Positions 1 to 10,550 of a stretch of 64,000 nt of DNA are shown piece after piece. This stretch comes from Pteria penguin (lineage: Eukaryota; Mollusca; Bivalvia; Pterioida; Pteriidae), in assembly GCA_035048485.1 (NCBI GenBank), contig CM068583.1:51201790-51265789 (forward strand), written 5' to 3'. The notes below the pieces were generated by a model, which saw only the letters and a list, made by a program, of their open reading frames with translations, was not told the origin of the DNA and searched no databases. The translations under genes were made by a program, and so were the position numbers. Position 1 is the stretch's first letter. Each line of letters opens with the position of its first letter.

Positions 1-300
1 TGCAAATTTCGTCAAAGAGTCGATTATTTAGGGATGAGCAAACCGTGCTCATGTGAGCGATATAGATTCACTTGAGCATTTCCTTATCAATGAATAAAAA
101 ATTGCAGGTCAAAGGTCACGGTCAAGGTCACGAGATCAATGACCTTTGTGTTTTTTGAAAGGACATTATTAGTAGTGTATGCATGCCAAATATGGATTCT
201 TTATCTCTCACAGTTCAAAGGTTAAGGGGAAGATTAAAGTTGACAACAGACTGACGGACAAATAGACAGACAGGTCATAAGATAATATTCCCCGACCTAT
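1..300. repeat. Dispersed repeat fragment with nuclear-receptor-like half-sites
   Basis: Non-coding. Around 36-56 it has GCTCATGTGAGCGATATAG, resembling the 3' end of the GCTCACCTGAG family copies at 5.2, 17.0 and 23.3 kb. From 106 there is a run of AGGTCA-type half-sites, including a direct repeat with 1-bp spacing (106-118), then a GACGGACAAATAGACAGACAG stretch and a CCCCGACCTATCGATCCGGGGG hairpin near 290-311. The last part resembles the repeats at 37.97 and 50.35 kb. Probably several overlapping old insertions. Confidence 0.5.
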
Positions 301-1389
301 CGATCCGGGGGCATGAAGTCAAAATTTTGAGGACTTCTTTGACATAGATACAGGTATTGTATAATTGACCTATGTTGACAAGGGTTATTGCTCAATGTAG
401 AAATTTGCTGCCTGAAATGAAACGACGGGCATATAATGCAACACTTTTGTAGTGATTTAACTATTCAAGTAAACTCGATTTTTTCTGGCGCACTGCATGG
501 TTTGGTTGTCCAGACAGTAGTTGTGCATATATGCGATTTTGGTTCTGTTCTTTGACTCTGGAATATAGAAAAAGAGCATAACAAGTAACCTTTTCTATGT
601 AAGTCTGTATAATCTTGATTTGATGCTCCGCCTCCTCCCTCGTTTTTGGTAGTGATTTGAATGAGATTATACAGAAATGATCTACTCCGGATAACTGGGG
701 TAAAATCAGAAAGAAGGGTGTTTTTTTATTGGGGGGGGGGTGGGGTGTTTTTTGTTTTGTTTTGGTTTTTTTTGGGGGGGATACAACATGAAAGACATGT
801 ATGCAATCTAGGAACTAGATTTTCTCTCAGGTTTTCATTGCAATTTTGATGAGTCTGTACAGAAACCTAACGCACTTGATATGATAAATTAAGGATGTTG
901 TGTGATTTATTATGACTCGATATATTCGGTGGCCATCCTGTAATTCAGTACTTCTCCCTGATTTTGGTAGGATTTGAAAAAATCTTACAGAAATGATACT
1001 AACTCCAGAGTTTTTGAAGAACGTGAAGCAACATGGTGTAATGTAATCCAATACGACAATTTTAGCAGTTGTCTTGGAAAACGTTGAACTCTATGTGTTC
1101 TTCCTCATCTTTATAACAATTTTTCTGAAACTTAACAGGAGTTACTTGCTAATGATACCTGACGAGCATTTATGTCAAAATTCATGTTATGCTACTCCAA
1201 AGAGCTACCATGGTAGGCCCTAATCTAAATAATCGTCGTTCCAATTTTGTTTTCTCCTTTATTTTCATGTTCAAGAGACCTGAAGAATGTACACTGTATT
1301 TAGAAATAATGTTTTACATAATACAGTATGGCTGCCATGTCTTGAAATTCTTTGAGCTGGATTTTCTCTCATGCTATATTCCAGGCGTC
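301..1389. other. Intergenic stretch, no gene seen
   Basis: AT-rich sequence without convincing coding potential. Short open frames here are low-complexity or lack splice and homology support. The only structure is a G-rich/T-rich block at about 721-780 containing two poly-G runs. Confidence 0.5.
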
Positions 1390-1665
1390 GGCGTCCGCTC
1401 ACTTGTAAGGTCCGGGAAAGGTCGGGGTCCGGCGCCATAAACTGAGAAAATACTTAAGTCAATTGTTTCATCTTAATTTATTCCATTATCAAACGTTCAA
1501 ATAAATTGTCATGCAGAATGGTTTGATTTTATTTATCGATAGAATAAAACTCAATTAAATCCAAATTTCAGTTATTAATTCATTGTTGAAAAGAAGGATT
1601 TGAAATTATGACTTATTAAGTGTTTTCTCAGTTTATGGTGCCGGACCCGGATCCAGGTCTGAGAG
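1390..1665. mobile_element. MITE-like element with long terminal inverted repeats
   Basis: The left arm contains GGTCCGGCGCCATAAACTGA followed by GAAAATACTTAA (about 1424-1456). The right arm is its near-perfect inverse, TTAAGTGTTTTCTCAGTTTA then TGGTGCCGGACC (about 1617-1650). Matching continues outward as GGTCCGGGAAAGG against CCCGGATCCAGG. The interior is AT-rich and non-coding. Arm length about 40-45 bp. I could not fix a target-site duplication, so the ends are approximate. Confidence 0.6.
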
Positions 1666-1739
1666 AAGTATAAATATTTATTATATACATCTCTATTTCA
1701 ACGTTATATAAAGTACTTTGTTGATTTAGTATTACGGCA

Positions 1740-1883
1740 CAGTGGCGGATCCAGAATGTTTGAAAAGGGGGAGGGGCACGTGCGTATTAGACAAACTACT
1801 CGGTCATTTTTGGTGCCAAATCTGGATTTTTACCTGTAAATATGTGGCGAAAATGGGGCCCACCCCCTCTAAATACGCCACTG
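1740..1883. mobile_element. Short CAGTGGCG-type MITE (hAT-like ends)
   Basis: It begins CAGTGGCGGATCCAG and ends AAATACGCCACTG, so the outer 8 bp (CAGTGGCG/CGCCACTG) are an exact inverted repeat, with GGGGGAGGGGC inside matched by CACCCCCTC. Termini of this type are common on hAT-like MITEs in animals. An 8-bp duplication is not evident, so the superfamily is inferred from the ends only. Confidence 0.55.
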
Positions 1884-2029
1884 CGACATCTCAAGGTAAT
1901 GTAACATACGTGATGACAACACCTGTATATTGCACAAAAAGTTTTGACTCGTGCAACGGACGTAGGGAGGGATCTGCTGTGTGTAGGTCAAAACGTACCC
2001 ATGCCAAACGGACCAAGCTTTGGTTGATT

Positions 2030-2265
2030 GACTGGACTGCAAAGCAAGTCCGGTCTATAATTTGGCGAAGTCCTTCCGTCCGGCGTCAACAAGTTGTGTT
2101 CTGGCGTCAACAGTGTGTTTTATAACGTGGTTTCTTGCATACCATTGATGATATCTATGTCAAACTTGGTTGGTTTGTAGACACTGATGAGTTCTTTCCG
2201 AAATTTGGTGACCTTGACCTTGATGTCACGTTTCAGTAAACACGGATTGATTTTTAGTTTTAGCG
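2030..2265. repeat. Dispersed repeat related to the array at 54.72-55.40 kb
   Basis: Contains CCGTCCGGCGTCAACAA, CATACCATTGATGAT, GTCAAACTTGGTTGGTTTGT, GACACTGATGAGTTCTTTCC and GACCTTGACCTTGATGTCAC. The same blocks occur in the same order at 54.72-54.92 kb. Non-coding, one unit here against several further on. Confidence 0.6.
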
Positions 2266-2289
2266 ACATACGCCTGTACTATATATGGA

Positions 2290-3030
2290 GGCCTAAGCTT
2301 GAAATACATATGGAACGTGCTGACGACCCGAGCCTACAGTACATATGGAGTTTGTTGACGACCTAAGCCTGCAGGATATATGGAGCTTGCTGACAACCTC
2401 GGCTTGTAGTACATATGGATATTGCTGACGACCTGAGCTTGAAATACATATGGAGCTTGCTGACAACCTAAGCGTGTAATACATATGTAAATTGCTGACG
2501 ACCTAAGTTTGAAATACTAGTACATATGGAGGCTTCTGAGAACCTAAGCTTGTAATACACATGAAGCATGCAGAACATATAGAGCTTGCTGACAACCTAA
2601 GTCTATTGTACATATGAAGGTTGCTGACGACCTAAACCTGTGATACATATGGGACTTGCTGACGACCTAAGTCTGTAGTATGACCTCGACCTGCAGTTCA
2701 TATGGAGGTTGCTGACGATCTTAGCCTGTAGTGCATATAGACCTTGCTGACGACCTAAGCATGTAGTGTATATGAAGCTTGCTGACGCCCTATGCCTGTA
2801 GTGCATATGGAGGCTGACGATCTAAGCCTGTAGTGCATATAAAGCTTGTTGACGACCTAAGCATGTAGTACATTATAAAAAACCTGTAATACATATGGAG
2901 GTTGCTGACGACTTAAGTCTTTGGTGCATATGGAGCTTGCTGATGACCTATGCCTGTAGTATATATGGGGGTTGCTGACGATCTAAGCCTGTAGTACATA
3001 TAAAGCTTGTTAATGATATAAGCCTGTTGT
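2290..3030. repeat. Minisatellite, 35-bp unit, about 20 degenerate copies
   Basis: The unit is GCTGACGACCTAAGCCTGTA followed by GTACATATGGAGCTT (35 nt). Successive copies are clear at about 2320, 2355, 2390, 2425 and 2460, and continue with substitutions and indels to about 3030. Because 35 is not a multiple of 3, short minus-strand open frames appear in different frames with the same recurring peptide flavour (YRLRSSAS-like). They are a product of the repeat, not genes. Confidence 0.85.
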
Positions 3031-3069
3031 GCATAAAAGCATACTGATGAAGTAAATAAGGAGAAAGAA

Positions 3070-3518
3070 CTATGTGGTATATTTCTGGAGAGATTTAGTG
3101 TCACACTGTTGACAGGACGGGGTCTCTCCTGTCCAGTTCTTCTTCAGTTTCAATCTCAAATGGGCAACTAGGAGGTGATGGTCTGAAGTGATGCGTGTTC
3201 CTTGCTTTACACGAACATCTTGTAGAGACCTCCTAAATTTCTTTACTATGTATACATGGTCTATCTGGTTTTCTGTTCTATTGGCTGGTGATACCCATGT
3301 AGCCCTGCGTGTGTACTCTCTTGAGTTGATACTTCCACCAATGACCAAGTTGTCTGAGGTACAAATCTCTCCACATTCTCATTCATCTTATCTAGTCCCT
3401 GTCGACCCATGAACTCCTCATATCCTCTGTTGTTGCTACATGTACCCACTTGGGCATTTAGGTCTCCTATGGCCATGATGATGTCATGTCTAGGGCGACT
3501 CTGGATAATAGTAGACAA
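3070..3518 (-). pseudogene. Non-LTR retrotransposon endonuclease fragment (decayed)
   Basis: Read on the minus strand, this is part of an apurinic-type endonuclease/exonuclease domain as found at the N-terminal end of LINE ORF2. Two motifs are visible: MAIGDLNAQVG (about 3438-3480), matching the GDFNA-type catalytic strand, and ENQIDHVYI...SDHHLL (about 3165-3280), the terminal SDH motif. The two halves are in different frames, with a frameshift near 3345-3352. No reverse transcriptase follows; the sequence changes to the minisatellite below 3070. A dead, truncated LINE copy. The clade was not resolved. Confidence 0.8.
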
Positions 3519-3569
3519 TCTGTTGTAGAAGTCATCCTTTTCCTCATCCTGTTTTGTTTGTTTGGTTTT

Positions 3570-5238
3570 AGCTCACTTGAGCCTTCTATTGTGATCAATT
3601 GTAGTCTGTCGTCCGTCCGTCTGTCGTCCCTCGTTAACTTTTCACATTTTTGACTTCTTCAGATTCTGAACAGAATTTGATGAAACCTGGTATGCATGAA
3701 GTACTCATGGTCCCCTACAAGTGTTGTTGTTTTTTGTCCAGATCCGTCATTAGGTGGCGCCACCACAGGCAAAAGGAGATCACAGAGGGTTCCCGCCTTT
3801 AACAAACTTCTTCTTCAGACCGGGGGCATACAGAAACAAACCGAATACGTAAGAATGATCTAGAGGGATGTGTAAAGAAGTGTTGTTATTTTTTATTCTG
3901 TTCCGAAATCAAATTTTTGACCTTTTTTTTTTTTACAATTTTTGGACTTAGTAATTTCAACGCAGAAAAGTGTCATGTTTTTCATGTTCTTATGGCCTAA
4001 TTTGATCATAATTATGGTAAAAAATATCATTGTGCAAGAATTTTGTCAATATCTCAATTTTTGGATTTTTTATGAATTTTTTAAGACTTCCAAAAAAAAA
4101 GGGGGGGGGCATTTTTCATATTTTCAACTTTTTCTGCAAAATTGTTCGAAGGATTTTAATTAATCTTGGTAGAAATAATTCATTTATGATCCTTGTCAAA
4201 TTCTGTTGTTTTCGTCCATACCTCTTTACAGGTGGTGCCACCACAGTTAAAAGTAGGTCACAAAAGAGTACCCTTTTTTGACAATCTTCTCCTTCATACT
4301 GGCTGTATTCAGAGACAATCAGAATGCATAGAAATGATCTAGAGGATAATTAAAGAAATCTTGTCATTTTTGTTCCTTTCGAAAATCAAATTTTTCAAAT
4401 ATTTTCAACATTTCTTTTGACTTGGTGATTTCAATGCAGAAAAGTGTAATATTTCCTAGTTTAATTGATAATGATGATTTCTTATGGACTATTTTGATCA
4501 TAATTATGGTAAGGAATATTATTTTGAAAGAATTTTGTCAATATCTCAATTTTTGAATTTTCTATGAATTTTTTAAGACTTCCAAATGAGGGTGTGTAGG
4601 GACAATTCTTCATATTTTTAACTTCTGCTGTTATACCACATGAAAGATTTTAATGAAACATGGTATACATGAAGTACTATAGGTCCTCTATCAATTTTTA
4701 TATTTCATCCAAATAGTCAAAAGATGGTGCCACCATGTCTAAAAATGGGTTTCACAATTGTACATATACCAATGGTAATTAAAATAAAGAGAGTAGCAGT
4801 TCAAATCCAGTTATGGTCAAAATTTTTTTTTTCATTTCTTTACACATCTAAATAAGTTTTTAGATGTTTCTCAACACTCAACATATGAAATTAGGCCATT
4901 TTAAATTGGATCTGGACAATATTTGAAACAATTGTTGTTCGTGACCCTGCCTTGAAATCAGCCAACAAAAGGCCCTACCTAAAGAAAATGACAAAATTGT
5001 TGCCCTGAATCACATCTTGCAGAGACAGAGCAAATGCTGAATATCAAAATCACCTGAATGGATGTGCAAAAAACTGTTGTACTTTTATATTCTGGTCTGA
5101 AATAAAATTTGACATATTTTCAACATTTTTGTTGACTTAGTCACAGTAATGCAAAAATAAAATAAATAATTCTTCCTTCCTGCATGACTGATAATCTAGG
5201 TACTCAGGTGAGCGATATAGGCCCACTTGGGCCTCTTG
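3570..5238 (+). mobile_element. GCTCACCTGAG-family element, copy 1 (older, diverged)
   Basis: Starts AGCTCACTTGAGCC after a T-run, followed by GTCCGTCCGTCTGTCGTCCC and CGTTAACTTTTCACATTTTT. It ends CTCAGGTGAGCGATATAGG and then the hairpin AGGCCCACTTGGGCCT plus CTTG (5238). Internal blocks shared with copies 2 and 3 include the A(n)G(n) tract at about 4091-4109, CACATGAAAGATTTTAATGA and GATGTTTCTCAACACTCAAC. It keeps only the first half of the 5' palindrome and is the most diverged copy. Non-coding. See findings for the rolling-circle-like architecture. Confidence 0.75.
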
Positions 5239-7089
5239 CTTTGGGGGGGGGGGGGGGAGCTGGTCCTGGTAGAAATGATGGTTGTCAACCCGACCCTGCG
5301 ACAGTTTCCAGAAGAGACTGGCTTTCGCTATCCGGTCTCATTCTAACTCCTTGTGTGTTGACGTTTCTGGCTGTAGCTAAGCTATTTTAGTGGTTGTAAT
5401 GCTAGCTCCACGCCCACCCCCCAACCTGCAAGACTAGCGGGTCTCTCTTCGTCTGGCCTCTACCCTTCGACCTGTCCGGCATTGGTTTAATTTCTACTGC
5501 CGTTTCAATAGAAATTAGCATTGGTCCTGCCCGGAGTTTAGCCAGTGGCGTAACGTAGTATGTTTTTGAGTGTAGACAAAATGAAGCCGAAGATTTCACT
5601 GATGCACGAGGGGGTAAAGTTGGGGAGGAACCCCTCCTGCTAGTGGGGGTCTGGGGGCTTCTCCCAAGAAAATTTTGGAAATTTGACACTAAATAATGCA
5701 ATCTGAGATCATTTTCCGTTGCATATATGCATTGTCTCACTTTCAAATGTTCTGTCATGTAACTAATCTGAATGTAAGAAAACTCGTGCAGCTCCCGGCA
5801 TTGGTACGTCTTTCAAGCTGTAAATCGCATCAAAGACCATGTGACCATCAATACTGTTTATGCTGTTAACGTGTGGCCAATTATACGTGTAATTTTCTTT
5901 TTTCGAAAGGTCGGACATACTAGTACTTTCTTTCTCTATTTTAATGATTTCAACCCCCCCCCCCTCCTCCTCCCGTCCCTGAAAGAAAACGGCATATGTT
6001 ATGTTACGTTTCACCTTCAATACTTGAAAATCTCCTTCTCAAGACTTCTTTCGAAATTGCATTCGCTTTAAAAGTGATTCAAACCTTCGAAACATGCATG
6101 GTTGGTACAATGTAATTCGGCATTTAAGCCAAGAAGGTTGCTCTCTGGCAGCAAAGTTGAGACACATCGCGTTTTTTTTTTAATTATTATTTTGTTTGTT
6201 TTGAGACACAAATGGTTTTATTGAAAAGACAGGTTCGATAGAAGCCAGCCAAACTTGCACTGACGGAGAAGATACCATATACAATGTAGGCCATGCAAAT
6301 TGATGCAATGTAATTTACTTCACACTATTATGATGTATGAAATCTTACTGATCCATATTTGTTTTCATGATATTTTAATTACATAAATCGCAATAATTGT
6401 AAAACAATTTAATTCCTGTTCAAATGGTGAAATTTTCACAATTATAAAGACAAGGATGTATAGTTTAATTTCTAAACTATACTTCCCTGATAAAGATGAT
6501 GATGCTGTGAATGCCCGATTACATCGATTTTTCAACTGAGAATCATACGACGGCAAAGATGGTTTATTAGATAGGCTTGTAAAATATATATCTCTCTCTT
6601 GGGATTTTTTAATACATTTTTCTGGCATTTTTTTTTTTGTAGGCACTTGCCTTTTTGCTTATATGGAAGCTACTAATATAAGGGTCACCGAGACACCCAA
6701 GCTCACTGACCCCGACAAGGTAATAACCCAACAGAGAGCATATCAAGTGGTAATGATATTAGGGTGGCAATGCCTGTCTAGATCTTAAATATATTTCTGA
6801 TATTATTCAGAGGCTGGTTCTTGCGATTCGGGTTCGAGGTTCGGTCAACATTTGTTGTAGTATCGCTATGGAAATACGTCATATCCGTATAATTTAGCAA
6901 TACTTTTCTTTCATTTCTTGGTGTAGGATACAAACAAAGGTAGATCTTACAAATTTGAAAAACAGAATCAAACTTTTTTTTGTTAACATATTTTTTATAA
7001 TATCTTAATTTCCAATGCATCGGTCTTACGCTTGCTAAATTACCTTTCTCTCGTTTCATTTTTTCCATTTTTTGTGGCTTCAGTTACGG
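5239..7089. other. Intergenic, repeat fragments only
   Basis: Begins with a poly-G run (about 5242-5257). At about 5543-5700 there is an AGCCAGTGGCGTAACG-headed block with GGGGGTCTGGGGGCTTCTCC, typical of a dispersed repeat remnant. A 118-codon minus-strand frame at 5402-5758 falls across this block and looks fortuitous. The rest is AT-rich with homopolymer runs and no recognised gene. Confidence 0.45.
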
Positions 7090-7505
7090 TAGTCCGAGAT
7101 TATCTGCTATTCTCCCAATTTTGATATCGGCGGTTTGTGGGAGAGGGTCAGAGAGACTTTGTTCAACAAAAGATGGAATTTTAGTGATACCAACTGGTGT
7201 CGGGGTGTACAAATTACCTCTGGTGAGCAACAAGCATTTGCACAGCGAACTTGTAATCTCATGAATCTATAATCCAATAAATGAGCATTTAACTTACTTG
7301 ATCATAGCGACATCTTTTCTAAATAAGGTCTATGACCTCTAATAGCTTGAAACCAACAATATTCTTAATTCACCATTTGTGTATGCAGTATGACGTCAGA
7401 TCTTGATCACAGAACACAACTTGTAGCACTGTAGCAGCTGTGAAGAAAATCATAATGCAACCTTGTCACGAAGAAGCAAAGTCAAGTTCGGTGAGATCTG
7501 ATGTC

Positions 7506-8289
7506 CAGAGCTGCCAACCCATACTATTTTGGTGTAAGCCTTACGATTTTGGCCCATTAAATATGTCTTACGATTTTGAACAGAAAGTGAACAATTTTTT
7601 CGATTTTTGTAATGAAAAAACCAAAGTTAGATTTTTTTTACCAGATACAATTTGAATTGTAGACTGAACTGAACCTTTGTCTTTTGGGTGTTTATAACAT
7701 AGACTTCGTGGTATTATTTGATCTTGGTTTTAATGTTGTTTTAAAAAAAGGAAAATGGCTGAACTCAAGCACACACAAAAAAGAAATCGGAGAAAGAAGT
7801 GACTCTCCTACAAGAAAAATTATATCTCAATGGAGTCAAAAGTTTAAATCAGATTATAGCATGAAATATACTTTCATTACAATATCTGATAAGGGTCCTC
7901 TTCCTCTGTAATGTGTATTCCACATAGCAATGTTAGATGTGAGCGCATATTTTCTATGATTAGAAAAAGTCACACTGACTTTAGGGGTTCATTAAAAACC
8001 ACAACATTAGAGTCCATCTTAGTGAACAAAATTAAAGTTAAATCAACACCATGTTTCCAACAAAATTTCACAGAAGAGTTCCTGAAAAAAGCAAAAATTG
8101 CTACTTACAAGGCACTTATGGCCAAAAGGTATATTCAATGTATATTTAATTTTCACAAATTTTTATTAAAAACCTTCAATTTGATTGATTGACATTTAGG
8201 TGTTTATGCCCTAAAATTGCATGTCCATCGATAAAAATTCCCCAGACCCCCAGCTTACTATTTTTCATTTCAAAATGTTGGCAGCTCTG
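7506..8289 (+). mobile_element. Internally deleted hAT-like transposon
   Basis: Terminal inverted repeats CAGAGCTGCCAAC (7506-7518) and GTTGGCAGCTCTG (8277-8289) are exact over 13 bp. They enclose the transposase remnant at 7740-8190. At 784 bp it is far shorter than an autonomous hAT element. The flanking 8 bp (CTGATGTC and TACGTCAG) do not match, so no target duplication is claimed. Confidence 0.75.
7740..8190 (+). pseudogene. hAT transposase remnant (N-terminal piece joined to C-terminal dimerisation region)
   Basis: From 7914, CIPHSNVRCERIFSMIRK followed by THDFRGSL-like sequence and FLKKAKIATYKAL matches the C-terminal dimerisation region of hAT transposases, where IPHSN..CER.FS..RK is the usual signature. 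Just upstream, at about 7795-7905, SDSPTRKIISQWSQKFKSDY and KYTFIT..DKGPL look like the N-terminal region of the same protein group, so the middle of the transposase, including the catalytic core, is deleted. A stop and frame change lies at about 7909. Non-functional. Confidence 0.75.
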
Positions 8290-8612
8290 TACGTCAGACT
8301 CTATTACACAAATGACAAAATGGAGAATCTTGTTCACAGTGTTTACAGATTATAAAAATGGCAGTGAGCAGAAGTTAAAGATCTTATCTTGAAAAGATAT
8401 TGCTATGATCGAGTAAGTTAAATGTTATTTATTGAATTATAGGTTGCAAATTCGCTGGTCAAGCATGTATTTGTCGCCAGAGGCTTGTACATCCCGATAT
8501 TGACTGGTTACAATTGCTGAAATTTCAACTTTTGATGAAGAAAGTCTCTCTGACCCTTTCCCATAAACCACCGATATCAAAAGTGGGAGAAGGGCAGAGA
8601 ATCTCAGTCCCG

Positions 8613-8969
8613 TGGGCCTGGTTGAATCTGGTTCTGGATGTCTCTTCTTTATGTTAGGTAAAGCCAGTAACTCTCGTGTGCGCCTTAATTCTGTTTTGAA
8701 GTTGGAAAGAAGAAAGGGATTTTGCATTGCCTGCAACTATTTAAAAAATTCTAATATTTACTTCTTCAAATAATGTGCAGGACTACTCTGGCTCTAGAGC
8801 ATTCTTGCACAATGAATTATAATCAAGGTCATGTGATGACAGGCTAAAGACAGGATCAAAACATCTGATCTGAAATCATTGGTTGCTGATTCTCTTGTAG
8901 AAGGTTTCTAGAGAATCAGCAGTGATAATGCTCTGTGGTAGGCTAGCTGTTCCAAATGACCACACTAGC
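8613..8969. other. Intergenic spacer, nothing recognised
   Basis: AT-rich sequence between two mobile elements. No coding signal or repeat structure that I can support. Confidence 0.4.
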
Positions 8970-9570
8970 CAGGGCTCGAAATTCACTTATGTCCGTAAGG
9001 TCGTGACTAATAAATTATGCCATGGACTAACAGTTTTCTCATTGTATAAGTCCGACAGACTAATAAAAACTCGGTGATACCCACTCAAATCCTCTCGCCC
9101 GCCCTGCAAACGATATGACTGAAAACTTATTTTCTGGAAATCCGGTAACCTATTTTTAGTAACCATTCACCGAAAAGCACATGCATGGAAAGTAACAAGA
9201 GTCAGAGTCGCTGGTGCGCTTCATTGAAACAGATTATAGAGCAGCTTCAGTATGCTTTTGAATGACATTTACATTGCTTTGCATGGTAGTCGTTGGGCCA
9301 CAGAGAAATGTGGCGATATATTTCAGAGGATAGCGATCCCTCGAAGAAACCAAAAGTAGAGGATAAAAAGAGAAAGTGAAAGGTTATATGATAAAGAAAT
9401 AGAAACAGAAAATTTCTCGATGAAATGTGTTTACCCTGAAATTAAATCAATTTAAAAGAATAAATAGTCTATTTTTCTGCGGAGTGATAGATTTTTCTGC
9501 AGACTAATGGATTTTGTAACCAATAAGTCTGCCAGACTTAAGTGCTTGAAACAGTTAGTTTCGAGCCCTG
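8970..9570. mobile_element. CAGGGCTCGAAA-type MITE with 5-bp target duplication
   Basis: Starts CAGGGCTCGAAATTCAC and ends AGTTTCGAGCCCTG, giving CAGGGCTCGAAA / TTTCGAGCCCTG as an exact 12-bp inverted repeat. It is flanked directly by CTAGC on both sides (8965-8969 and 9571-9575). The interior (601 bp in total) is non-coding and has secondary inverted similarity: ACTAATAAATTATGCCATGG near the left, AGACTAATGGATTTTG near the right. Ends of this type are frequent on hAT-related MITEs. The duplication seen here is 5 bp rather than 8. Confidence 0.75.
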
Positions 9571-9919
9571 CTAGCTGGAAAGATTAGGAGTCCTTGTTAC
9601 TTATTATGTTGCATGAAGTTTGTAGGTATTTAAGTGTATATACATATATAATCGATCTTCTTCAGAAACCAATGTTTATTCTGGCAAAGAAAATCAATCT
9701 TATATAAATCGTCACCAGATTTTAATACAAATTTCCACAATTTCCTTTGATATACTAGTTCAAATTATGGGATGACCTAGTTTCTCTACTTGAAATAATA
9801 ATAAGCTTTGACCATTGACAATTGCCTTCTTATGTGAGGGAGAATACAGTCAGTTTTGAAGATGAAACAAAAGAATGCATCATATATACTATTGCTGAAA
9901 ATAATTAAATTCTATTGTA

Positions 9920-10020
9920 ACAGTCAGGAGAACAAGATGTGGCCAGATCCAGGAATCGAACCCAGAACCTTCCGTTATCAAGAGCGATATGGGCGATACC
10001 CATTGGTCACACTATATAGA
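9920..10020 (-). repeat. tRNA-like SINE fragment
   Basis: On the minus strand the sequence has GTGTGACCAATGGGTATCGC, an A-box-like region, and GGTTCTGGGTTCGATTCCTGG, a strong B-box. The tRNA fold is imperfect and the sequence passes directly into unrelated DNA. A truncated tRNA-derived SINE head is more likely than a tRNA gene. Confidence 0.5.
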
Positions 10021-10541
10021 ATTCTTTTCCTAAAATCACAAATGAAAATCTGTACATAACTATATCTATATTAGCAAAAACACCACTTAATTTGTTAATT
10101 TATATTATTATGCCTGTATAGAGGCACTGAGCTATTAACGATACTCTTGGGGACTGCCCGACTGACAGTTTACCACCAGTAGGATCGACCTAGTAGTAAT
10201 AATGACCAAGAAAACATGTATACATGTACCTGTATTAATGTTTTGCTCTATATGGGCATTTTGACCTTTTATATCTTTCATTAATGCTTGCTAGTTTAAT
10301 AACACAGGTCGGCACTGCATGGAGTTGAATAGCTTATTGAATAATGAATATACATTATAAATATATGAAACCGATGTATAGATTGGTTATGTAATTTTGT
10401 TTATAACAGTTTCAAATATTGTACAAACATGTAAATGTACTGTATACATTAATTAAATATGTTATATTTTAATATGCAGGTTAATATAAACAAGAATTAT
10501 AAACATACCAAGACGTAAGGAACATCAAAATATAAAGTAAA
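10021..10541 (+). other. Putative 5' region of the coiled-coil gene
   Basis: AT-rich sequence upstream of the tentative first exon. It may contain the promoter and 5' UTR, but I see no TATA or initiator motif that stands out from the AT-rich background. Confidence 0.25.
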
Positions 10542-10550
10542 ATGGGAGAG
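10542..10550 (+). CDS. Tentative first coding exon (MGE)
   Basis: AAA ATG GGA GAG is followed by GTATGA. It ends in phase 0, as the next exon requires, and would give the N-terminus MGE-EKISEETLERYIELE. A short first coding exon is common, but the donor is weak (GTATGA instead of GTAAGT) and three codons carry no homology information. The alternative is an unseen exon upstream. Confidence 0.35.

Larger units (their letters stand above)
7090..8612. mobile_element. Element with about 230-bp inverted arms and a nested hAT remnant
   Basis: The left arm (about 7090-7326) and right arm (about 8383-8612) are inverted repeats of each other. The left starts AGTCCGAGATTATCTGC and the right ends CAGAGAATCTCAGTCC. 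Both share the blocks GATATCGG.GGTTT.TGGGA, GGGTCAGAGAGACTTT and AACTTACT.GATCATAGC. The interior contains the hAT remnant at 7506-8289. A miniature relative with only the outermost arms is at 24205-24293. I could not identify the superfamily or a clean target duplication. Confidence 0.7.

Noticed and set aside
2293..2806. Minus-strand open frames as small genes
   Set aside because: They are shadows of the 35-bp minisatellite.
5402..5758. 118-codon minus-strand open frame
   Set aside because: It crosses a dispersed-repeat block rich in G/C runs. No family signature, and no start or splice context.
7498..8297. 8-bp target duplication of the hAT remnant
   Set aside because: The flanking octamers CTGATGTC and TACGTCAG do not match.
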